64,000 nucleotides of DNA from Bradyrhizobium ivorense (GTDB lineage Bacteria; Pseudomonadota; Alphaproteobacteria; Rhizobiales; Xanthobacteraceae), in contig NZ_CAADFC020000003.1 of assembly GCF_900696085.1 (NCBI RefSeq), positions 1 through 64,000 of the forward strand, in the 5' to 3' direction. Shown here in pieces: positions 7,103 to 15,006 of this stretch (position 1 is its first letter; the number at the start of each line of letters is the position of its first letter). The translations under genes were made by a program, and so were the position numbers. The notes under the pieces are model-generated. The model did not search any database, was not told where the DNA came from, and saw only the letters and a program-made list of their open reading frames with translations.

Positions 7103-9565
7103 TCACGGTAAATCAGGCTGCCCTAGCGCGGTTATCATTTTATGAACATGTGATTGGGCCAATCCCCGCAAAATCTTGAGCTTTTCTTCATCCTGCGGCG
7201 TCAAGCTCCGGTTGAGCAACGTCGAAATTTTGGATGCAGGGGACGACGAGCCGAATGAGATGACCCCGATAGCTCCCGAAGGCGATGGCTGGCGGTCGTC
7301 TTGCACTCCATGATGGTAAATTGGTACCGCCAAAATGGTGCGGAGCTCGACCGGCAAGGTCGGATCGGGTATGGGCTTAATGAAGATTGCCTCGTTGTCC
7401 TGTTCGGCCCAAGGCACGATGCTTCGGCGTTGAAATGCCGCGCCTGCTATCCCGTCGCCCAGGGGCACTTGAAATTTTCGCCAATCGTCATGGAGTGGAT
7501 GGGAGCTGCGCCGGGCCACCGGCCGCAGTACGACTAAACGCGAGTCGTAGACGAACAATTCGACCGTTCTATATTCCCCGGTTCCAAGCCAGCCGAGCCG
7601 CTTCTCAAACTCGTCGGCCAGCAAACCAAATACGCGCTGGGCCTCATTGTCTGCGTCGGTCGCAACTTCTCGGTCTACCATATTTAGGAGAAGCTCCCGC
7701 CACTGCAAAGTCTCGCCGGGGATCGGCTGGTCAGGGGGAAGACCCGGCGTCTGCCAGCGTAACCGGTATCGGTAGCCCACAACGGGCCGGTGAATGACGA
7801 GGTGCCACATTTTGTCAGCGGGATCATAGTAAGGCGAGCGCCCCTCGCCGTCCTCCATTTCGGTATCGATGTCGAAAACTGGGTTGTCGGGAAGTTCGGC
7901 ATCACCCCATTCGTTAATCTTGAAATTTGGGAAGCCGCTCAGGCGATCGCAGCGCAAATAGGGCCGCACTTCCGAGAGGCTGGCTGGCAAGCTAAGTTTA
8001 AAGTGCAACTCGTTGACAGGATGACTGACGAAACATCCAACACCTTCCTGGTCCCAATCTCCGCGCCGCTGCACACCTCCCCGTTCCTCGGCACGGGCTC
8101 GCTCGTCGGCTTCCCAGCTGGTCATGACGATGGAGTTCGAACTTGTATGGCTGACCGTATAGTTTGCCCCTCGGTCACTCTCCAGCTTTGCCGGGAGAAT
8201 CACCATCCGTCGGCGGCCCGAACCGCCGGGCTCCACCGGATCTATTGAATAGCCTGCGGCGCGCGAAGCTGCGTCCAGTTGCAGACCACGCGCCAGCTGC
8301 CCAAAAGCAGGTATGCGGATGGAATGGGGACGTTTCCGGTACTCACCATTTTGACGGAGCGCTCGTAGTCCGACCGTGTGGTGATGGAGGGTGAAATCGC
8401 CAAGCTCGCTAATCTCAAAATGATAGATCCGTTCATGGCAATAGATCGGATATCGCTGGCAGGCTCGCATGAATGCACGCCGCTTAGTGCTGTCGAGACC
8501 CTCAGTATATGCCTTTACAGCCTCTCCCTTGCGTCCACCCCGGTTGGGCGCGCTGCCGGCCCCATAGTACAAGGCCTCAACGACGATCCGGCCGTTATCC
8601 TGGATCGTAATAAGGTTGAAGCTATTTCCGGTCGGGTTGTTCGGCGTCAGCAGCGCAGCGCTACCCGCGGCTGCAATCGCGATTGGATAACCTTCTGGCG
8701 AGTCGGGCAAGAGGTCGATCCGGGCGAACTGCGCACGGTGTTTGTGGCCGTGCAGGACGAGATCGAATTGATGCTTGGCAAGCAGGCCGAGAACGTCACC
8801 CGCATTGTGCAACACCATAAACGGCTCAGCACCGATGATACCTCCTGCCGTGTATGCGATCGGCAGGACGTGGTGATGGATGACTGCAATACGGGCGAAA
8901 TGTGCGAGGCTGTCCGCTTCGAGCCTCGCGTTAAGCGACGTCAACTCGGCATCAAGAGCAACCAAGTGATCCCGGCTGACGGACCCTGTCGCGATCCGAA
9001 TTGGCTGATCGGCGGCATTCGAATCGATCAGAGCCAAGAGCACGCCGGCTTTGTTCGGCTCGCGCAGCATCGAGGCGTAAGCTCCGTCCGGAGCTGGAGG
9101 CGGTGCTAGTGGCGACGGATTAGCATGAGGGCCAAGTCCGAGGAGGACCGAGATCCGATCCTTGATGACTTGCCACCGTCCGCCCTGGCGTGTGAATCCG
9201 ACGTTCTGGGCAGCAGTCCCGGCGGCGGCCTGGCCTCCCCCAATGGCACCTACAGGTAATTCAACCCCGCCGAACGTCTCATAGTACCAGCCCGACCGGG
9301 TCCCCTCCAAGTCTACCCCAGAAAAGAAAACGTCGTGATTACCGGGAACGACATAGAGCTCCGCCTTCGCCCGAGCTGCGAGGTCCTCAAGCTCTTTCTT
9401 CGCTGCTAACAGGTGATCCCTTCTCGGATCGTCGACCAAATCGCCAGACACGATGATGAGGTCGGGGTCAAACGATTCGACTGCCTTCTCCACCGCTCGC
9501 CACGTCGCCAAATCGAACGCTCCGCCGTAGTGAAGGTCGGACAGATGGGCAATTCGCGTTGGCAT
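7103..9565 (-). CDS. Metallophosphoesterase fused to a C-terminal GAF-like domain
   Basis: The 820-residue protein begins with a calcineurin-like metallophosphoesterase domain (about 1-330). Its metal-binding motifs are all present: D10-x-H12, G41-D42, G75-N-H-D78, H230-H-H232 and G273-H-K-H276. A middle region (about 340-620) is rich in aromatic and acidic residues and matches no domain I know. The C-terminal part (about 625-815) has a GAF-like pattern, with VPLGDGIAGAAF, LAVPIYHH and GAIGVISFGS. Such a layout suggests a phosphodiesterase or nuclease controlled by a small ligand. The DNA has lower GC than the core and sits among insertion sequences, so it is probably acquired. Substrate unknown. 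A defence or signalling role is an inference only. Confidence 0.82.
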   Translation of the reverse strand: MPTRIAHLSDLHYGGAFDLATWRAVEKAVESFDPDLIIVSGDLVDDPRRDHLLAAKKELEDLAARAKAELYVVPGNHDVFFSGVDLEGTRSGWYYETFGGVELPVGAIGGGQAAAGTAAQNVGFTRQGGRWQVIKDRISVLLGLGPHANPSPLAPPPAPDGAYASMLREPNKAGVLLALIDSNAADQPIRIATGSVSRDHLVALDAELTSLNARLEADSLAHFARIAVIHHHVLPIAYTAGGIIGAEPFMVLHNAGDVLGLLAKHQFDLVLHGHKHRAQFARIDLLPDSPEGYPIAIAAAGSAALLTPNNPTGNSFNLITIQDNGRIVVEALYYGAGSAPNRGGRKGEAVKAYTEGLDSTKRRAFMRACQRYPIYCHERIYHFEISELGDFTLHHHTVGLRALRQNGEYRKRPHSIRIPAFGQLARGLQLDAASRAAGYSIDPVEPGGSGRRRMVILPAKLESDRGANYTVSHTSSNSIVMTSWEADERARAEERGGVQRRGDWDQEGVGCFVSHPVNELHFKLSLPASLSEVRPYLRCDRLSGFPNFKINEWGDAELPDNPVFDIDTEMEDGEGRSPYYDPADKMWHLVIHRPVVGYRYRLRWQTPGLPPDQPIPGETLQWRELLLNMVDREVATDADNEAQRVFGLLADEFEKRLGWLGTGEYRTVELFVYDSRLVVLRPVARRSSHPLHDDWRKFQVPLGDGIAGAAFQRRSIVPWAEQDNEAIFIKPIPDPTLPVELRTILAVPIYHHGVQDDRQPSPSGAIGVISFGSSSPASKISTLLNRSLTPQDEEKLKILRGLAQSHVHKMITALGQPDLP

Positions 9566-10980
9566 GGTGAGCCTTATAGGGCTAGGTTTTGAAAAAAGGT
9601 TGCCGGCAAGAACCTATTCGAAATCAGAAATTGATCGTTGATAGTCGCTCTCCGCGAAACATCTTACGCGCGGCGCTACCACAACCTCAAGCCGTATTTT
9701 GATCGGACACTAAGCTCACAAGGTTCGCGGGCCACAAGGCCGGCCCAGAGCAAAGCCACCGGGATTGCAAACGAAAGGCGACGATCACCAGCGCTGCGCC
9801 GAGTGTTCGACTGCTCCGAATTTCGGGAGGCTGGACGGACACCGTGACTTTGAGATTGTCGACGCTTCCGTATGGCACTACCATACTCTTCGCGCGCGAG
9901 AAGCATTTCATCCCCCCTCCAGGCTCTTCCAAACACGAACCGACATGGAGGGACGCTTGGCCGCCCTAGCAGGTTGTGATGGAAATACAGCATACTCAAT
10001 CGAGCGGGGGCTCTGGATATGCGTCGAGGTGGGATTGCGTGCGTGCTGCTGCTTCCAACCGTGGGAGCGCGAGTGGGGGCTGACGCTGCCGGTCTGTGCC
10101 ATGGGAACAGGTGCGAAATGGCCTCCGGTGGCGGCTTCTTCGTTCCCGCTGGCTGGCGCAACCCGAAAAGATTCGGCAGCTTTAGCGAGAATAATCCGCT
10201 CGCTGATTCGGCGCACGTCGCGGGTTCACATTCTCACATTAGTTTGACAAGTTTTTCCACCTAAGGCGCGCGCCTCCTGGATCACGTCATTATCGAGTAA
10301 AAGGCTGCCCTCGTGGGCTGGCATGAACTTGGTCGGGGCGTCTCGGAAGCGGACACTCTCGCGCTCTGAGCTACGTCAGCGACGGGTCAAAAGTTGACGC
10401 TGTCCGACCTAGAGACGGCGGTCTCCAGTCGCTCGATACGCAGACATATCGCTTAGCGTCTCCAGTCCCTTTGTCGCGATCGCGCTCAGGCGCACCAGCG
10501 GGATGCGCCTCGCGCCTTATGGCAGCAAAGAACCACCCAAGCTGGATGCTCGCCCAGTGTGAAGCCCATTGTGACGGCTTATCGCTGGCCTCGTCGCATC
10601 ACGAACCTGGCAAGCACGGCGACCACGACGACGACTGTGGCGAATGTCCGTGCCGTCGTCTACGGGATTTGGAAAAGCCTGACCGCGATTGCAGCCGCGA
10701 CGATGATGGTGAAGATCCCGACTTCTCCCAGCGATTGGGTACGAACAAACATTTGGGATGACGCAGGCCGCGCAGAGGATATGACAAAGCGGCTGTTCAA
10801 CGTGGAGTCGGCACCGCGTGAACTAAATGTGGTCGACTGCCTGTCACAGAAGCTGACGTGGGGCACAAAAGTGCGATAAGCGCTAAGTCGCGTTCTTGGC
10901 GGGCCCGATGCAATAGGGCCGCCGTCATTATGGCGCGCTTCGCGGATGCAAGCGACCGCAGCGCCCGTACGCTGGCAGAT
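9566..10980. other. 1.4 kb without a convincing gene
   Basis: Several open frames of 60-160 codons exist on both strands, but none has a recognisable domain, a consistent codon pattern or a good ribosome site. Several lie opposite each other. A short minus-strand frame (10324 down to 10226) encodes about 32 residues with a natural-looking helix (DNDVIQEARALGG) and may be a gene remnant. Another minus-strand stretch near 10660-10760 encodes a short hydrophobic segment. The upstream region of the metallophosphoesterase gene must lie in the first part (9566-9650). The stretch looks like decayed island DNA. Confidence 0.5.
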
Positions 10981-11211
10981 CTAGCCGTCGTCCCAGCTTC
11001 CACCCTTGGGGACGATTTTCCATACGTCCTTTCCGTCTATCACTCGGCGGAGTATGTCGTGAACGCCATCGCTAGCCGGGAATCTGTCTTCCCCGGTCTT
11101 GGCCGCCTTCTTGAAAGACACTGGAGTAATTTCGGCATCCGGCGCCTCATTGCTTGCAGGAACTACTACTGCCTTCTTGGCTTTCTTCGCTTTTTTTGCT
11201 TTTTTTGCCAT
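10981..11211 (-). CDS. Lysine-repeat small protein
   Basis: This 76-residue gene begins with MAKKAKKAKKAKKA, a run of KKA repeats, followed by a mixed region (VSFKKAAKTGEDRFPASDG) and a conserved-looking end (VHDILRRVIDGKDVWKIVPKGG). The start is supported by GGAGGG about eight bases upstream of ATG 11209-11211. It follows the lipoprotein gene by 18 bases on the same strand, so the two likely form an operon. The basic N-terminus could bind nucleic acid or acidic surfaces, as in lysine-rich tails of histone-like proteins, but there is no signal peptide to place it with the lipoprotein. Function unknown. Confidence 0.65.
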   Translation of the reverse strand: MAKKAKKAKKAKKAVVVPASNEAPDAEITPVSFKKAAKTGEDRFPASDGVHDILRRVIDGKDVWKIVPKGGSWDDG

Positions 11212-11229
11212 TGGCGTTGCCCTCCTTTA

Positions 11230-12060
11230 CTAGCGTCCGGCAGACGGCCTGATGCTGTTTGCAACTGATAGTCCAATGTCCCCTGACGCCTGCGCGTTCG
11301 ACGCCTGTCCAGTGAGGCCAGTTGTGTTGCCCGGCCCCATTGTAATTTGCAGGTCGTGCGTCCGATCCCTCAATGCAGATGCAAGCGTAGTGCCGGCGGG
11401 GTTCACTGATACCCGAGTAAATGTCCACGCTGGCGTTACGTTTCCAGAATTGGCAATCTCGAAGCTAACTTCGTAATAGAGCACGTTCGTGGCGAGAGCA
11501 CCGCCCGGATTTGTTGGCAGTTGAATTTCATGCGTGCCGACAGGTAGCATCACATTGAAAAGGTAGTCGCGAAATTTTAGGTTTTTCTGAATTAGCGGTG
11601 ACGACACAGGCCCTGGCGGTTGAATACCTGTCTCACATCGATAGTGCTTGAGATCCTTGATAAGATAATAGAAGTAAATTTTGTCGGTCCTTATCGCGTC
11701 AGCGCTAGCCGACAGTCCGCCACTCAGGGAAAACAAAGCCGTAGCCGGCGATGGAGGAGACCAGACCACCGCCGGACCCAACGAACCCTTTTCTTCTGTC
11801 TTCAAAGATAAAGTTAGTTGCATCCCCCATGTTTCAAGGGCGTTAGTCATTGGACGCATCGACGGGTAATGTTTTGCTTGCTCATATAGATCAGATATTG
11901 CATTCCCAACTTCGCAGTGAATGCTCTTAATTACCGTGGCCACCAACAGCTGCTGGTCGGTCGTGGTGCCCGGAAAATCTTGCGTGTCGGGAACGTACGT
12001 TCCGCATCCTGATAAAAACAGTACACCAATGCAGGCAGCGCTTCGCTGCATCGCGGACAT
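11230..12060 (-). CDS. Putative lipoprotein, hypothetical
   Basis: The 276-residue product has a short lipoprotein signal peptide: a hydrophobic stretch (IGVLFL), then the lipobox L16-S-G-C19, so it would be cleaved before Cys19 and lipid-anchored. The mature part is mostly polar with beta-rich segments, including FRDYLFNVMLPVGTHEIQLP and NVLYYEVSFEIANSG, the latter like a beta-sandwich. The C-terminus is rich in Gly, Asn and Gln. I do not recognise a named family. A GAGG precedes the ATG. It is the first gene of a probable two-gene unit with the lysine-repeat protein. Confidence 0.75.
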   Translation of the reverse strand: MSAMQRSAACIGVLFLSGCGTYVPDTQDFPGTTTDQQLLVATVIKSIHCEVGNAISDLYEQAKHYPSMRPMTNALETWGMQLTLSLKTEEKGSLGPAVVWSPPSPATALFSLSGGLSASADAIRTDKIYFYYLIKDLKHYRCETGIQPPGPVSSPLIQKNLKFRDYLFNVMLPVGTHEIQLPTNPGGALATNVLYYEVSFEIANSGNVTPAWTFTRVSVNPAGTTLASALRDRTHDLQITMGPGNTTGLTGQASNAQASGDIGLSVANSIRPSAGR

Positions 12061-12161
12061 GACACGCCCCTCGCTGAAAAGACTATCAATGAATGTTTTT
12101 TGCTAAATGACCCCGCGCCTAATGACAGCGTAACAACTACTGGTTTGCAATACCTAAAATT

Positions 12162-12359
12162 GTGCAGCTACGAAAGATCGCCTCGGATGTTGCCGAGACG
12201 CAACTATACAACGGCCGGCTCAACCTGGCCGATCTGCCGGACTGGGATTGGTACGACGTCTCGGCACACCTTAAATGCACTGCTTGTGGAAAGGTCGGCT
12301 GGGTCGACACCCGGCTCGACTGGGGCCAGGTCATTAATTTGGCCAAGGGCGTCAGTTGA
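12162..12359 (+). CDS. Small protein with CxxC motif (GTG start)
   Basis: A 65-residue frame starting at GTG 12162 encodes a protein with a single Cys-x-x-Cys pair (LKCTACGKVGWVDTRLD). The latter half looks like a small zinc-ribbon-like unit with one of the two usual knuckles. Aromatic residues cluster before it (DWDWYDVSAH). The start is uncertain because no ATG or clear ribosome site precedes it, and a 101-codon frame lies antisense. The reading in this frame looks more protein-like than the antisense one. It may be a fragment of a longer gene. Confidence 0.4.
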   Translation: MQLRKIASDVAETQLYNGRLNLADLPDWDWYDVSAHLKCTACGKVGWVDTRLDWGQVINLAKGVS

Positions 12360-12486
12360 CGGGCGGCGGCCCTCGATGCTTTCGCGTGGACGGGTGTTTG
12401 CACCGTAGAACCCCGGACTGAGCTCGAGCTTGGGCTGCGCTACAGTTAAGCATGTTCCTTGAGGGATAGCCGAGGCAATCCTAAAA

Positions 12487-12753
12487 GTGTCTCCCGCAGC
12501 GATTAACAATCAAATCTTGTCGGGAGCCGTGCAAGGGACAACTATTGTAGGTCAGCGTTTGGAGGTGAAGGACACGCGACTTCGAGCAAAGCCAGGATCC
12601 GATGTTGCTGCGGTTTCAGCGGTGGGCACTTGGCTGCCGGACAATGCAGCGGGTACTACAACTCTTCAGATTGATAGACAAGTTGCTGAGGACTTGATTG
12701 ACCAGCTACAAGCATTTCTGGAAGCTGTTCAGAGTCTTTCGCGTCCATCTTAA
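12487..12753 (+). CDS. Hypothetical protein, 88 residues
   Basis: The frame starts at GTG 12487, with a GAGG about 11 bases upstream. It encodes a mixed protein with a beta-like N-terminal half (GTTIVGQRLEVKDTRLRA) and an amphipathic C-terminal helix (RQVAEDLIDQLQAFLEAV). There is no signal peptide and no known motif. A similar C-terminal helix pattern (leucines every three or four residues after an acidic stretch) occurs in the 137-residue protein at 13580. That could reflect distant relation or chance. Codon use is less GC-rich than in the core genes. Confidence 0.45.
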   Translation: MSPAAINNQILSGAVQGTTIVGQRLEVKDTRLRAKPGSDVAAVSAVGTWLPDNAAGTTTLQIDRQVAEDLIDQLQAFLEAVQSLSRPS

Positions 12754-13259
12754 ATTTCGCATCACGTATCACTTCACTGACGCGGCGACTATTTTCCGAC
12801 CGATCGCGACCCGCGCATCTTCAATCGAAGACTACCCGATGGCCCGCACTTCATTGCTTCCAGGCCGCCGCGCTCTTTCGCCTCCCACGCACGTTTCATC
12901 GCGCCACGGCGCTCAGCGGCGCCATCGGCCGAGCTTTGGGTTAGGCCTGAATTTTTGATCTTTCCGACCGCGGCGCCACCGGGAAGGTTGTTCGGATCAG
13001 CGAGGTTTCCAGTGTTGCGCGCCTTCCTCCAGTTCTCGCTCCCGTGCACCAATACCTCGGGTGCTTTGCCGAAGAGATCCGCGCGTCCTTGAGGCTCGCC
13101 GCCGCCCCCCCCCTTGTCGGCAAACGCGCGCCGCCCTGTCTTGAATGCAGTATCTGCCGTCACGTCGGTAAACAGCCCTCGCTGCGCTTGAGAGCGGCCT
13201 GCCGATATGAAGGTGTGAGCTCACGTTGGACATACCAGCGCTGCGATGCACGCGGCAAA
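12754..13259. other. About 500 bases; only a doubtful minus-strand frame with a C9 tract
   Basis: A 124-codon minus-strand frame (12789-13163) could encode a basic, Gly/Asn-rich polypeptide with a segment AAERRGAMKRAWEAKERGG, but it has no recognised family. It crosses a run of nine C at 13105-13113 (G on the coding strand). Slippage in such a tract would change the frame, so a decayed or phase-varying gene is possible. Other frames here show no support. Confidence 0.35.
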
Positions 13260-13486
13260 TTATCTCCCCCTCCTACCCGTTTCGAAGAATTCGCGCATTG
13301 CCACCCCGAGCGCTTTCGAAAGGTGCCATACCGTCACTACCGTTGGATTTCGATCCCCTTTTCGAGCCCACTGAAATAGGCCCTATCGACACCCATTCTC
13401 TCTGCCAGTTTGGCCTGCGAGATGCCCGAGGCTAGCCTAAGCCTCCGAACGTTCTCACCCAACATGCGCCGCACGTCTTCTGACAT
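13260..13486 (-). pseudogene. XRE-family HTH regulator with a one-base frameshift
   Basis: On the minus strand from ATG 13484-13486, the translation gives an XRE-type helix-turn-helix: VRRMLGENVRRLRLASG, then ISQAKLAERMGVDRAYFSGLEKG. The frame then runs into a stop. One base shift restores the typical continuation DRNPTVVTVWHLSKALG and MREFFE, ending at TAA 13260-13262. The break lies in a GGGG run near 13354-13357, and a fifth G would restore a 75-residue protein. The total of 227 bases is one short of a multiple of three. It is split over two frames, so a plain ORF scan misses it. It diverges from the gene at 13580. Confidence 0.8.
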
Positions 13487-13505
13487 GCGGATACTGCGCC
13501 ATATT

Positions 13506-13538
13506 GTTGTACTTTATTGCGACGTACTATAATGCAAC
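13506..13538. promoter_or_regulatory. Candidate operator between XRE gene and 13580 gene
   Basis: The AT-rich stretch has an imperfect inverted repeat, GTTGTACTTTA against ATAATGCAAC, and a direct repeat of GTACT at 13509 and 13524, spaced 15 bases. It lies upstream of the XRE start and between two divergent genes, where an XRE repressor would often bind. The match is modest. Confidence 0.35.
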
Positions 13539-13579
13539 GAGCGCGACACGGGATCGCCTATCATTGAGATGATCAGCCA

Positions 13580-13993
13580 ATGTCCCATCTTGAACCCTTC
13601 GCCGAGAAGCTTTACGCCGCCGATAATGCTATCTCTCCCGTCAATTATCGGGTCGGCTATCGCCTTTCGGCTACTCAGGCCGTTCTAGCGCAAATCGAAA
13701 TTCCGGCCCCCATAGTCGAGCACGCGGTACTGGGCAAATTATTAGTCGTACCGAGAATTACCCCCGATGGAACGGTCACCGCCGACATATCAATGCAGAA
13801 TGATCTAACGATGGATCCACAGATGAAGGTGGCCATGATGCCGATTGATCAATTGGTGCTCAGAGGGACTGAGTCAGAGAGCCTTCGCCTCGAAGAGGCC
13901 CGGGCTTCTGAACTGCAAGAGCTCCTCGGCCTCCTCGAACGGTCAGTATCGGCGGTACGGACAGCCATGGCCACACTTGCTGGAAAGCCCTAA
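13580..13993 (+). CDS. Hypothetical protein, 137 residues
   Basis: The protein starts MSHLEPFAEKLYAADNAIS. It has a central beta-rich part (VNYRVGYRLSATQAVLAQIEIP, then LLVVPRITPDGTVTADISM) and a helical end rich in Leu and Glu (EARASELQELLGLLERS). No signal peptide or membrane segment is seen, and I do not recognise the family. The ribosome site is weak. The gene diverges from the XRE regulator remnant across about 90 bases, so the regulator may once have controlled it. Codon use is typical of the accessory region. Confidence 0.6.
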   Translation: MSHLEPFAEKLYAADNAISPVNYRVGYRLSATQAVLAQIEIPAPIVEHAVLGKLLVVPRITPDGTVTADISMQNDLTMDPQMKVAMMPIDQLVLRGTESESLRLEEARASELQELLGLLERSVSAVRTAMATLAGKP

Positions 13994-14058
13994 ATTGCAA
14001 GCGGGATTCTCGTGGCGAATTGCCTGACCGCGCCAAATTGTCTGTGAGATTGGGCTAG

Positions 14059-14904
14059 GTGGTGTGGACTCTAGGGATTCCCTTTTAGGGGCAAATCAGA
14101 TTCAAGATTGCTTTTGGGGAGGCAGTCTTGGGTGTGATGGATCGGCTGGTGTTGAGCGACGCGGCGTGGGAGCGGATGGCGCCGCTGATCATAGGCCGGC
14201 CTGACCAGAAGGGCTCGACCGGCCGCGACAATCGGATGTTCGTGGAGGGTGTGCTTTGGATCGTGCGTACGGGCGCTCCCTGGCGTGATCTTCCGGAGAC
14301 GTTCGGAGACTGGAACAGCGTGTTCCGGCGCTTCAGTCGATGGAGCGCCAAAGGCGTCTGGTGCCGCATCTTCGAGGCGATGTCCGATGACCCCGACTTC
14401 GAATATTTGATCGTCGATTCCACCATCGTCCGAGCCCATCAGCATGCTGCCGGGGCCAAAAAAGGGGGTCTGAAGATCAGGCAATTGGCCGTTCGCGCGG
14501 CGGCCTGAGCACCAAGATACATATGGCCGTTCGCGGCTTGGGATGTCCCGTACGGTTCACGATCACCGCGGGTCAGAAGGGCGATGCACCGCAAGCTGCC
14601 GAATTGATCGAGGGGTTGCCTGCCGAGGTGGTCATGGGCGACACGGCCTATGACGCCGATCACTTGCGCCAAGCCATCGCAGCCAAAGGGGCGCTCGCCG
14701 TCATCCCCAACAACCCGTCACGAGCGCTCAAGCATCCGCTCGACAAGTATCTCTATGCCCAGCGCCACCTCGTCGAATGCTGCTTCTCAAAGCTCAAGCA
14801 ATTCCGCCGCGTCGCAACCCGCTTCGAAAAGACCGCTCGAAATTATCGGGCGGTCGTCACCCTCGCAGCCATCATTCTCTGGCTGCGGTAAGTGTCCACA
14901 CCAC
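14059..14904 (+). mobile_element. IS5-family (IS427-like) element
   Basis: An 846-base element is bounded by inverted ends GTGGTGTGGAC at 14059-14069 and its complement at 14894-14904. A CTAG lies immediately outside each end (14055-14058 and 14905-14908), fitting the palindromic CTAG-type target site and duplication of this group. It carries one transposase gene in two overlapping frames. Its right end abuts a palindromic repeat that is itself bounded by CTAG. Confidence 0.9.
14128..14891 (+). CDS. IS5-family transposase, made by -1 frameshift
   Basis: The first frame (14128-14508) encodes the N-terminal half, with LSDAAWERMAPLI and the first catalytic Asp in LIVDSTIVRAHQHAAG. The second frame continues from the QAIGRSRGGLSTKIH segment through VMGDTAYDADHLR to the C-terminal HLVECCFSKLKQFRRVATRFEKT (catalytic Glu region), ending at 14891. 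The frames join at an A6G5 run near 14458-14468, a typical slippery site. In IS427-group elements the full transposase is made by programmed frameshifting. The frame change is therefore likely normal and not a mutation. Confidence 0.88.
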
Positions 14905-15003
14905 CTAGAGCTCCGTTCCGACGGAATCGGAACGGAGCTCTAGATTCTTGTTTTGACGCGTTTTCTTCACGCGAACCGGCATCCACTTCGCTAGAAAGCG
15001 CTC
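14905..15003. repeat. Palindromic intergenic repeat beside the IS5 element
   Basis: A perfect hairpin, GAGCTCCGTTCCGA with its complement (14908-14940), is framed by CTAG on both sides (14905 and 14940-14943). It is followed by the TTGACGCGTTTTCTTC... unit (14952-15003) also seen near 21816 and 30137. The repeat family is typical of bradyrhizobial chromosomes. It follows the 15007 gene's stop side. Confidence 0.8.
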
Positions 15004-15006
15004 TCG

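Noticed and set aside
9676..10161. Frames on both strands in the 1.4 kb gap
   Set aside because: They overlap each other, have no domains and no good start. I treat them as noise.
12204..12509. A 101-codon minus-strand frame opposite the CxxC protein
   Set aside because: The plus-strand translation has a zinc-type motif and a more natural composition. Both remain weak.
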